From: Elysia marginata
Taxonomy: Eukaryota; Mollusca; Gastropoda; Plakobranchidae
Direction of reading: 5' to 3'
DNA length: 43,268 nucleotides
Assembly: GCA_019649035.1 (NCBI GenBank)
Contig: BMAT01008375.1
Span: 76,014 to 119,281, forward strand
Shown here: positions 33,079 to 42,570 of the stretch, piece after piece
Layout: the number at the start of each line of letters is the position of its first letter
How positions within the stretch are numbered: the stretch's first letter is position 1
The notes under the pieces: model-generated
Told to the model about the DNA's origin: nothing
The model's database searches: none
What the model saw: the letters and a program-made list of their open reading frames with translations, nothing else
Made by a program: the position numbers and the translations under genes

Positions 33079-34146
33079 ATGAATAACACAACTAGCCTGC
33101 CCTACCAGACTGCTCAAGATGTCATTGATAAGTACGTCACCATTTTCATCATCATCGTCGGCATCCCAGGCAACATATTGTCCTTCATCATCTGGATGCA
33201 GAAGCGCATGCGCCATTCGTCCGGCTACTACCTGGCCGCCCTAGCAGTCAACGATCTGATCTTCCTCATCATGGCGATGATGTTTGAAGTCCACGTCGTT
33301 TGGCAGACTGCGAATGTTCTCAGTTATCCTCTGATGTGTGAGCTGTTCCCAGTCATATACTTGGCCTTACAGGCGCTCTCCCCATGCCTTGTGTTGGCTT
33401 TCACTACAGAGCGGTATATTTCGATCTGCCATCCGTTTAAGCGAGATACGTTCTGTACGATTCGCCGAGCCAAGATGGTGGTGGTATGTCTGACGGCAGG
33501 ATGCCTCTTGCTAAGTGCTATAAACGGATACTTTTTCTACCTTGTGACGTCGCCTGACGGTTTTCCCGATTGCACTGTGCGACCTTCCATATTGGCTGGC
33601 GGCCGCTTCTCCATATTCAACGTATACGAGATAGCTCGCGCTGCTGTTTGTTTTCTGTTGGTGCCCTTGGCAATCTTGACATTGAACGTTCTGGTTATCA
33701 GAGAGATGAGTCGCCTGTCTCGGTTTGAACCTACCCAGAGCCAAGGCGCCTCCAGCCCAAGAACCGGATCTACAACTGTGATGTTACTCTCCGTGTCATT
33801 TTACCAAATCATCACCACTCTGCCTATTTCTGTTGTTTACGCCATGTATTTTGACTTTCAGTTTTCTCCAACTTTCAACTTGGTGTTTACAATCAACAAA
33901 GAGTATGGCATTACCCACTACGCCTTCAATTTTATCATATATGTTATCACTGGTAGGATGTTCCGTGAGGAACTTAAGCGCTTGTTCTTGCGGCCTTTTG
34001 GCAAAATGACATCGCATTTCTCCAGCGAGTACAACAGTCTCACGACGACTGTTCACAGCTCGGTTAAGAAAACTTGGTCCTCTGTTAACGGCAGTAATAA
34101 CAGTGACAGAGACAAATCTGTGGAACCCAGCGAAACCCTTCTGTAA
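33079..34146 (+). CDS. Class A (rhodopsin-family) GPCR, peptide-receptor-like
   Basis: A 355-residue seven-helix receptor for an unknown ligand, acting at the plasma membrane through G proteins. N-glycosylation sequons lie at Asn2 and Asn3. TM1 (about 18-40) has GN at 31-32; TM2 (50-69) has LAVND with Asp59; Cys87 and Cys165 are placed for the TM3-ECL2 disulfide; ERY at 111-113 is the DRY motif; TM5 (182-207) has Pro196; TM6 (233-257) has TTLP (246-249) where CWxP is usual; TM7 has NFIIY (284-288) for NPxxY; helix 8 begins FREELKRLF. TM4 lacks the usual Trp. The Ser/Thr-rich tail ends ETLL, a class I PDZ-ligand pattern. Length is normal and the coding part is one exon. I chose ATG 33079 because a strong splice acceptor ends at 33078. 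The set of variants recalls molluscan and annelid orphan or FMRFamide-receptor-like GPCRs, but a specific orthologue cannot be named. G+C is higher than in the flanks. Long antisense frames are shadows. Confidence 0.95.
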   Translation: MNNTTSLPYQTAQDVIDKYVTIFIIIVGIPGNILSFIIWMQKRMRHSSGYYLAALAVNDLIFLIMAMMFEVHVVWQTANVLSYPLMCELFPVIYLALQALSPCLVLAFTTERYISICHPFKRDTFCTIRRAKMVVVCLTAGCLLLSAINGYFFYLVTSPDGFPDCTVRPSILAGGRFSIFNVYEIARAAVCFLLVPLAILTLNVLVIREMSRLSRFEPTQSQGASSPRTGSTTVMLLSVSFYQIITTLPISVVYAMYFDFQFSPTFNLVFTINKEYGITHYAFNFIIYVITGRMFREELKRLFLRPFGKMTSHFSSEYNSLTTTVHSSVKKTWSSVNGSNNSDRDKSVEPSETLL

Positions 34147-34214
34147 ACACCCTGTGTTATTTATGTAACAAGTCACAATTATTGCACAACTATTGTTAGT
34201 TCTATACTTTTTCA

Positions 34215-34220
34215 AATAAA
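34215..34220 (+). terminator. Poly(A) signal AATAAA of the receptor gene
   Basis: Canonical AATAAA lies 69 bases after the TAA stop, predicting a short 3'UTR of roughly 85-100 bases. A longer isoform ending further downstream is possible. Confidence 0.7.
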
Positions 34221-37019
34221 AACATAAGGATGTTACAGGACTACCGGTGCTGCTTATCTTGGTGGAAGACCAAAAAAAACTTACTCGAGACTAACTAACT
34301 GACTGCATGTCTTTTGCTCATGCTTGTTTTATTCATTGATTGTTTGCACAGTTATCACAATGAAATCATCGCATTTCTCTTGGTTGGACAGACAAACTCA
34401 TATCTCATAGCTGAAGCATAGTTCTATTAACGCAATAACGTATTTGATATTATTAGCTGTAATATTGAAAACCGATGGTTCTACCAACTTTAAGGATAAA
34501 GTAAACTTTTCTGAACATAAAGCGCCTCGGAACCACCCCTGCTGCTTCTGCTGTCACTGCTTCTACCAACTTATTACCACTAGTACCACTTGCCCCGTCT
34601 CCTCTACGAGATACTTATGTTTTAATTTTTTTAACTCGCTCATTTCCAAGGTGTAAATATTTTGTTATAGCAATTCGTTATTATACTGCCGTTTTAACCT
34701 TTTTAAATTATGCTTTCAAACTGTAATATGTATGTACTGCTTAGCGACAGAATGGGTGAATTTCGACATGCCTATAACTTCATAGGCTGAATGTTCAAGA
34801 TGAGTAAAATTTACCTTTTGATAAAGTTTAATGTCTACTATATTAGACTTATTAAGTTTTTACTCACAGAAATGCTTTGCTCCTCAGGACAAATATTAAT
34901 TGGGAGGTACGAACTGAAACTTCATTCATTGTGTAGGTGTGAGCTCATGGAACGCTTAATTAAAAATCTTTAATGCCGTGCTTTCAAATTTCACCTAAGG
35001 CGAGTCTAACCACTTCTACAAGAAAGAAATGAAATAGCCTACATTTACCAGATTTAGAGAGACATGATACACATATAAAGCATATACCAAATTACCGTTT
35101 AACGTTCAATACGTGCGAAAGAGAAATCTATCAATATTTTTTAGTAAAAAAACTTTAGAACTTTTGTTTTGTCTTTGCTTTAAACGTGTTCTGGATTTCA
35201 AACACTTGCACCAAAGACCTTCACCATCAATTAGCTAAATGTGGTGATTTGTGTAAATTTGTGAGTATCTCACTGTCTGAACAAACCATGTGCCATAAGC
35301 TTATGTGAAATCTTTTAGGCAGGTTCATCAGTTTGTACATTTGAAGCATTTATTTTTGCTTGGTAGAGCTCTCCTACACTTTGAAACATAAAACAAAAAA
35401 CATTTCTAAGCAATAAAGAGTGTCTAAATGAATGGGTGTTTGCACCCAAGCTTGTATTATTTAACAACTATGTTTCAAAAGAACATTATGGAAATGAGAT
35501 GAGGTATCACCAACGGGTATGTGGGAACTCTTTACAGATTTGCGTATTCGATAAGGCTAAGTCTTAATGAAAATTTACTTGTTCAAACAAATGTTTTTTA
35601 TAATATATGATAAACACAGTTATTTTTTGTCAAAGCTTGATCTAACCCACTAATGCTCATGTGCGCATTGTTTAGCTTGTTTGTGAGACAGTCAAGGTAA
35701 TTAAGACACAAGTCAGGATAATCTCTAACCGAGTGACAAATGTGTACAAATTTATGAACATTTTTCTAGAAATTTTTCTTCTGTTCTTTAAAAGGGAAAA
35801 TACTATAACCATCTTTATATAGAATCTTGTTTAAGAGCTTGAAATCAAAATTAGTCTAAGTAACTTGTATAGGATTTACCCTGGTTGTCTCACACATTCT
35901 GGATAACAAAGCAAGGCCATAGTAACCATAACACTGATAGATCGTCCGCTGATCATTTGATGTACACGTAAATAAACGATATCAATACTCTTGGCGTGAA
36001 GTTTTTGTGAAATCTTTGTTATATTTTTTAATTAACTGGCCTACTGCCGTCTTCTATCCAGATTTAAAGAAATACAACAACAACACGAAGGCCTGTCTGT
36101 GCCTAACCTATGTTTGAGTATCTAGCATAAGATAAAATGTTATCAGATAAATCGATTCAGAATCAAACAGATTTGAGTAAATTAAAAGGAAGTTAGTTGT
36201 AGGTGACAAAGCAATACTGAGAGCTGAAACAACGCATAGCTGTGCTAATTCGACTGAATGTGTTAGAAGCTGTTACATTATTTATGCACAATGCATTATG
36301 AAAATTTTTGTCGCAGATACAGGACAACAACTTCGGGTTACACTAAGAACAAATTAGAATTTTATGTAATAATAACCATACTTAATTATACAGACTGCCC
36401 ATATCTTTTCATCTTTATACTTTTGGAGAGAATATAAAGAAATGTAGAAATTCCTATACGGTATTTTAACAAGCAAGATAGATAAAATTTGATAATTTTA
36501 TCATAAAAGGTAATTATAGAAAAAGCAAATACCAACATAAGAAAAACGAAAGATTATGATAAATCGTACATTTTAAAATATTTGAAAGATGAGAAAAAAC
36601 CAGCACAAAGATAAATGACCAAACAAATTGCACTTTATTGAAAGTTTGAAATGTTTGCAATATTAATCGTACATGCAGAGCATCAATGCATTAAGTTCAA
36701 TTTGAAGATTTCATAAATATAAGGAGGAAAATCAACTTATCTAAAGAATGAAATTTTCTAGCCCAGTTTACACATACAGAGCATGATTAGGTATGTCGCC
36801 TTTAGCCATCAAAAAGTCAGTAAAGTTCTCTTTGAATCATTTAGAAGTTATGAGGGTGGCCTACCTAGAACGTAAACCATGATCGTGTTTCCTATTACAA
36901 TAAAATTGAATAGGAGTCGCCCCCTCCCCCTCACTTTTTTCCACTTCTTTAAGAAATGAGCCTATTACGGCTAAACTTATGTGTTACCCTCCCCGGTTCA
37001 TAAAATAAAAATGCAACAA
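34221..37019. other. Intergenic, no feature recognised
   Basis: Downstream of the receptor the sequence returns to AT-rich composition. The small frames at 34444-34656 and 34791-34973 show no domain. Pyrimidine-rich CTGCTTCTG units near 34540-34565 are not a clear repeat. No RNA gene was seen. Confidence 0.55.
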
Positions 37020-37261
37020 CACACGACTGATCACAAACGAGAGGTTTCAAGTTTCAAAATTGTATTAGTCAAGTAAAAGATATGTGCATGGGCACAGACA
37101 AATAAAATGCAATAAAACAGAACATAGAACACATAAAACACATAAATAGTTCCCCAAAATCACTCCTGCTAAATAACTCAAACTGATCTGGCCAGTTACT
37201 ATGATTACACTTATATATGAGCTCAGATTATCGATATTGTCCAATACTTATATTATGGATG

Positions 37262-37333
37262 GACGGCGCCAGCGGTGACTCCAGCGGTGACTCCAGCGGT
37301 GACTCCAGCGGTGACTCCAGCGGCGATTCCAAC
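37262..37333. repeat. 12-bp minisatellite (GGTGACTCCAGC)n
   Basis: Four exact units at 37274-37321, with diverged units on each side. Plus-strand frames read (GDSS)n or (VTPA)n because 12 is a multiple of three, which keeps a 90-codon frame open at 37217-37489. No start context, homologue or second exon supports that frame as a gene. The following 170 bases are also GC-rich. Confidence 0.93.
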
Positions 37334-37839
37334 TGCTACCCACGGTGGCTCCAGCGGCGATGTACCCGTTACGAGCGGCCAACAGGGCCAGAGGGAGAAG
37401 CAGGGTACTGGCAGTTGTCGGTCAGGACCGCAGGGCCGGCCTCACAGGATTCAGGCGGTCGTAGGCTAGGACCGCGGGTCGACGAATAGACGTAGTAGGT
37501 GATACCACAAGCAATTTGAATAATTATGTAGCATAGACGGAGCCGAACCAGACGGCTATTCAATCACGTCGCAGATGATATCAATATCTTGGCATGACAA
37601 TAACACTAGTACTACTCTAGTAACAACAACTTCGTATCACACAACGGTGATAAGAGATATTAAATATCTATATAGTAAGTGAATAATGGCATTGGTCTCT
37701 GGGGTGGCTAACAACAAAAAAAACCTCGTGCTGGTTATTGGCTTTACCAACTGTGCGACACTACAAATAAAACTTGCAGTACACCTGCGACGCTTGTAAA
37801 CACCACAAGTCCTAGCACAACGGCTAATAAATTCAATAA

Positions 37840-37992
37840 TAGAGACCTTTAGCACACGCACCGTGTCTCACTAAGCGTACGTGAAAATCGGGAAAGCAGA
37901 TTGAGGCAACTATAAAAATAATGAAACTAGTTTCTAAAAATAGACCCACAGACGTTCGCGTCATACTCACGCGTTGCTGCTTAAAGTCTGTA
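37840..37992 (-). repeat. 153-bp block, copy 2 (inverted mate at 17487-17639)
   Basis: The reverse complement matches copy 1 at 147 of 153 bases without gaps. Past the end that in copy 1 meets GTAAGT, this copy continues with unrelated sequence (TTATTGAATTTATTAGCC on the minus strand). That is what a spliced, retroposed transcript would look like if copy 1 were an exon. The 7-bp hairpin inside the block still pairs here, with one G-C changed to G-U. Confidence 0.85.
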
Positions 37993-38370
37993 ATATCTCA
38001 TAATACTTGAGAACTGTAATACAACTCGAAGATCCTACCCCAGAGAAGCTCAGCACACGATTAACCTCTATCTCTCCCGCTACTTACGAAGACAATTACC
38101 AACATCTACTCACGATGACGTTACAATCACAGACAAGGCAAAACGACCTTCAAGAACAAAAGCGGCACGAACAACCAAGGCACAGCTTCTTAACAAATCC
38201 ACAGCTAACAACTCACAAGACGTAAAACGTCACGTAACCATTTCACCTTACACACGACGCCGACATAAGTTTAATATGACAACTACGAACTCACAATCAC
38301 TCCAATTAATTAACGAAGGCCACACTACCCAAATCCTACACTATTACACCTTGCTCTAACAGAGCCGTAC

Positions 38371-39292
38371 TTGACTAGATCATAATTTGTGGGGTTTTTT
38401 TCCAATCATAATAGATATTTAGATTAGCAAACTTCTCTGACTATAGAGACAATTGATAGAATTGGAAATGTGTGTATGTTTGACAAAGTATGTAAAAAGT
38501 TATGAACTATAGAGACCCAAACGGGGCGTGGGGAGTAAAAGTGAAACATTTATGATTAAATTTTTAGAAATGGTATGGGTATGACATGAATTATATTAAA
38601 TGACACTAAATGTCTGTCACTGCTTGTCGCAAAGGCAGATAGCCACTGCTTCAGAGCAATCAAACCTAAGGCACATTGAATACTTTAAAATAAAGTGTGA
38701 CTCAACAAAAAGTCGTTGGCTGATCTCAGTTATAAAACGTGCAGCACGTTGAATGAATTCTTTGGCGTTGCTGTTCTTAGACCTGTGTTATTCCTTTTTT
38801 GGTGTCATATTGAAAAGAAATATTCCAAAATAAAAAATGGATGTATAAAATCACGATCTTGATTAAAAGAAGAAACATTTGATAGATATACAATAGTTGA
38901 ACACATTTTTATACACACATGCTTTGAATTATGTTCGTGTTAGATCTAATGTTTAAATCAGAATTAAAGATCTAGAGCTAGAACATGATACCCGATGCTA
39001 ATGCTGAAGAATCCATGGATGTGGTCATTACAAATTTTCATTTTCTTGCTCCTGACCAATCTCCAACATATATTAACTTAAATACGTACATCTAGCAATG
39101 AATGTCTGCGTCATCGCAATGTTCAGATTTCCAACATAATCTAGATCTATGTTTAGTTTTAAACTCAAACAGTTAGTAGATTTAGCTAGAAAAGGCTTTT
39201 TCTGGCAGCACAAACATGACGCTTAAAACCATTTATTTAAGATTGGAGCTTCACGTTTGCTCAGAACTGGTCCCGGCTTCCAGCCTAAGTGT
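38371..39292. other. Intergenic, no feature recognised
   Basis: AT-rich, nothing protein-like. TCTAGATC-type motifs occur at 38941-38948, 38968-38976 and 39140-39149. Confidence 0.55.
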
Positions 39293-39385
39293 GTGGCCGC
39301 AGTGCAGCAGGTAACTTGTTGCTGATTTTCCAGCAACAAGTCGCTGGTAATTTGCTTAGCAGGCACAGCAGACACGTGGCCGCAG
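39293..39385. repeat. Palindrome with flanking 10-bp direct repeats
   Basis: ACTTGTTGCTG (39314-39324) and CAGCAACAAGT (39331-39341) are perfect 11-bp arms around a 6-base loop. GTGGCCGCAG occurs on both sides (39293-39302 and 39376-39385). The right arm continues as AACAAGTCGCTGGTAA, which recurs at 40047-40062 with one change. Confidence 0.8.
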
Positions 39386-40025
39386 TTGTGCTGGCAAGAA
39401 AAGCTCACTTCAGTTCGACTTGTGTACAATGTTGCATCGTCTAGTTAGAGAGCACGATGTCGTCTGAAGATGAATTATGCTTCTGGACAGTTTTTTTTTT
39501 TATAAATTCTGTTTAAAAATCTGTGACACATGATCCTATCCACCCAATAAATAGAGAAAGACGGCATTTTGGTGAATACCACCACCTATTTTGTGAGTTA
39601 AAACATGATCCTGCTCGATTTCACGCGTACACAAGAATGTCAATTGACACTTTTCAATAAATCTTGACGAAAATTGAACACCGTCTTATAAAAAACTGGT
39701 GTAATCTTCAGTCCATTTCCCTGCTAATCTCCGACCATTTCTTTTCCACAGCATTGCGATTAGCATGTAATTTATTTCTTTTGTCCCAGATAATTTGGGT
39801 TAAAAAACTGCAGAGAGCAATTTTTCGCAGTCCACATTGGAAGTTATTAATATCTTTTCAATAGGAGACAATGCGAGCGCAGTTTAATGATTTAAGTGCA
39901 GTAGAGTAAGGACAAAATTAATAAAAATGAAGTGCACATTGCTTAACATTGCATCAGGACTATTTTTAGCTCAACAAAACCAGCGGCTGGGAGCGGGAAA
40001 AGAATTGCCAAGACATTCTGATAAA
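39386..40025. other. Sequence between two related palindromes
   Basis: If the palindromes at 39314-39341 and 40026-40062 are the ends of one small transposon, this would be its interior. The 66-codon frame at 39664-39864 has no recognised domain. Confidence 0.3.
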
Positions 40026-40062
40026 TTACCGGTGCTTGTTGCAAGTAACAAGTCGCTGATAA
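40026..40062. repeat. Imperfect palindrome related to 39314-39350
   Basis: TTACCGGTGCTTGTT (40026-40040) pairs imperfectly with AACAAGTCGCTGATAA (40047-40062) around GCAAGT. The right arm is 15/16 identical to 39335-39350, and both sites have CTTGTT before AACAAGTCGCTG. Confidence 0.65.
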
Positions 40063-40368
40063 CAAGCTTGACTCCGGACAGTTACGAATGAAATTTAAGA
40101 CTATTTTCAAAACTTGTAAAAGAAGGTAAACCAGCAGCTGAAAACCAGCCTCAGTACGGCCATGGCCTAAGACATTGGATTGGGATAAAATCTAGATCAA
40201 GGTTTTAGTGGAATCTTAACGGAACTATTATGAGTTTTCTGATATTGTTGACGCATTCTTCTTTTCATAAAAGTCACATTTTCTTCATTTGGTGATACGA
40301 CAAAAAAAAAAAAGAATTTGATATGAAGATCTACTGCTAAAGCGTGCAATGCCTAATAGCATCCCCCC

Positions 40369-40424
40369 CTCTCTCTCTCTCTCTTTCTCCTAGTCCTATC
40401 TATCTATCTGTCTATCTATCTATA
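40369..40424. repeat. (CT)n and (TCTA)n arrays
   Basis: A short CT run (40369-40388) is followed by TCTA units with one TCTG (40397-40424). These are the complement-strand equivalent of the GATA arrays elsewhere. Nothing was recognised in 40063-40368. Confidence 0.93.
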
Positions 40425-41512
40425 CAGTATTAGATCTACCTTTGCCTTTGGTTCATACACAGTGTTTCGTGGTTAGTACCACTCCTCGGTAAACATACAT
40501 GGCAAGCGCCGTCTCGGAGTTGTTTATGAGATGACATTTCTCATGTGAAGAAAAAAGTGAAGATTTCCTTTCGGTGGTTAAGAGTTGGTATCTTGCTTAG
40601 AATTTCAAATTTTTCTTGAAGTCGTTGGATCAGTTCGCTTCTTTTGCATTAGAAAGTCAGTACCCGGTACAAGGGTACATCCAAATTGTGAAACTGCAAG
40701 GCCAAACCATCATGCCCCTTCAAGGACAATGTCTAGAAGAAAAAAAGCCTAGTGGTGTACCAAGCAACCGTCTTACAAATAAACCATCTTCTTTTTTTAA
40801 TTTAGCAAAGATGCATAGCCTCTTCTCAATATAAATGTCTCAAATAGTTTGGTACGATTTAAAACTCAAATTCTTGATCAATACATCAAAGTTTGTGTGC
40901 AAAGGAAATCAAAGATGCAGTTTTAAGCAGCTGGTATGTTTTTCATGGCCCAAGACATCTGTAAGGTAAAACAAAAAGCTACGATTGGTCTTATTGAATA
41001 AATGCCACTGATTTTTGCAAAGGAGAGAACTAAAAATGACACTTCTATGTGTCAAATCCACTACCTAGATAGGGAAAATTATTTGCCTAATTCAGATGCA
41101 TTTTCAAGCACTGGCTTGGATCTACAATAGTAATTCGCCACGTAAAACAATTCCTTTAAAAAAACGAGGGGGGGGGGGGTGCGGCGGTGAGTAAAACTTT
41201 TATGCGCTTTGCAAAAATGTCGCGTTTACATTAAATATACATAGCTATGAATTAATCCTTATCTGTGATTTAAAATACATTGTTTTGTAAGTCTACAACT
41301 TTACTTCAGCCCTCGGTCTATGATCTAGTTTTTAACCAATCCTTGAAGTTCGCTGTCGTATTGACTCACCAAACCAATAACAATGATGCAAACGGTCTTT
41401 AGAAAACTAAAATATCAACTATTCATAGTCCTAATAAAATTGAAAAGATCCAGAAAGACGCAACTTTGGCACAGCCTGTTTGCATTCGCAATTTTACGTC
41501 ATCCCCCCCCCC

Positions 41513-41554
<42 letters not shown>

Positions 41555-42085
41555 TGTCACCAGACATTGCTTAAAATTTTATACGAGGGAGCGATTATGC
41601 ATGCGAGAGGGAAGTAACACGGAACCTGTCCTTTCCAGCCACTTCTCTGGGCGATTTGCCAGCGTTTCGATGTTGTGAGATGGTTTGTGCCACTGGGGTG
41701 AAGTGTTTGGAACCAGTGACAGCAAAGAAAGCATGTCCGTTGGTTTGCCTTTTTTTTTAGAAAACATTTGCTATGCGAATAACTTGCACAATTATTATTA
41801 TTATTATTATAGCTAATTCAACATCGCATAAATGCCGTTTTTAATTACTTGGGCGTAAATTATGGGCCACAAAGGAAGCTGCCGGTCAATTGTTGAAACT
41901 GCTGGTCAACTTATAACCTGGTAAAATTGGATTCACATTCAAAAATACATTGATCTGCAGTGACAAAAGTAATCATGGATCTGGAGTAACGAATAATACC
42001 CGTTAGCGTTACATGTGGTGATTTTGTCCTATTCGCTGACAAGTTCGTTTCCATATATATCATGTATCAAAGATCGACAAAGATT
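40425..42085. other. Intergenic, no gene recognised
   Basis: No protein-like frame is convincing, including the 72-codon frame at 40616-40834. It contains G12 at 41168-41179 and the C11-A36 tract described separately. Confidence 0.5.
41503..41549. repeat. C11 followed directly by A36
   Basis: Two abutting homopolymers. A poly(A) of this length can mark the 3' end of a retroposed sequence on the plus strand, but nothing recognisable precedes it. Length accuracy in assembled homopolymers is poor. Confidence 0.9.
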
Positions 42086-42410
42086 GTTTTAAATACAATT
42101 TGCGCAACCTTGTTTCCAATGCGAGCGTCATTTGTCTTGAGTATTAAAGTTTCATAATATCATACAATATTTGATATAATTTACTTTTTTCATAATGCTA
42201 AAGGTTTTACGGGAAAGTTTACTAGATTCTGCATGCATATGTTTTATTGGGTGTTTTAAATACAATTTGCGCAACCTTGTTTCCAATGCGAGCGCCATTT
42301 GACTTGAGCATCAAAGTTTCATAATAATTATCATACAATATTTGATATTTACTTTTTTTCATAATGCTAAAGGTTTTACGGGAAAGTTTACTACATGTAT
42401 ATGTTTTATT
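42086..42410 (+). repeat. Tandem duplication, about 167-bp period, two copies
   Basis: Unit 1 (42086-42252) and unit 2 (42253-42410) both begin GTTTTAAATACAATTTGCGC and share most of their length with few substitutions and small indels, ending near ATGTTTTATT. It is non-coding by eye. It lies about 40 bases before the second SINE. Confidence 0.93.
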
Positions 42411-42448
42411 AAAACAAAATGAAGAAGTGGTCGACACCAATGTCCACA

Positions 42449-42570
42449 GGCTCTGTGGCCTAGCGGTAAGACACTCGCTCAGAGATCGGGAGGTGTGGGT
42501 TCGATCCCTGGCCGAGTCAAACCAAGGACTTTAAAATTGGTATTAGCAGCTGATCCACCTAGTGTTAAAC
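42449..42570 (+). mobile_element. tRNA-derived SINE, 5' part
   Basis: A pol III A box TGGCCTAGCGG (42456-42466) and B box GGTTCGATCCC (42498-42508) are spaced as in a tRNA. The ends of the tRNA-like part (GGCTCTG and CCGAGTC) still largely pair. The body continues ACCAAGGACTTTAAAATTGG, close to a motif I remember after the tRNA head of several animal SINEs. No clean anticodon stem is seen, so a functional tRNA gene is unlikely. The 3' boundary is unclear, and no tetranucleotide tail like that of the 28.6 kb SINE is present. Confidence 0.75.

Larger units (their letters stand above)
37020..38370 (-). mobile_element. Unclassified interspersed element, probably minus-strand
   Basis: This stretch differs from its surroundings: it is less AT-rich, contains a 12-bp minisatellite, and includes one copy of the 153-bp block whose mate is 20 kb away. 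Read on the minus strand, its far end (37020-37140) looks like a transcript 3' end, T-rich with TTTTATTGCATTTTATTTG-like runs. No reverse transcriptase, transposase or terminal repeat was recognised. It could be a retroposed non-coding transcript or a decayed retroelement. Both borders are guesses. Confidence 0.35.

Noticed and set aside
33796-34215. 139-codon minus-strand frame opposite the receptor
   Set aside because: Shadow of the receptor coding sequence, with no recognisable domain of its own.
37217-37489. 90-codon frame with GDSS repeats as a host gene
   Set aside because: Openness is explained by a 12-bp repeat unit; no homologue recognised and no gene context.
41503-41549. C11-A36 as the poly(A) tail of a processed pseudogene
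   Set aside because: No gene-like sequence upstream and no target-site duplication found by eye.
42449-42521. Possible functional tRNA gene
   Set aside because: A and B boxes are good, but the anticodon arm does not fold cleanly and the sequence continues into a SINE-like body.
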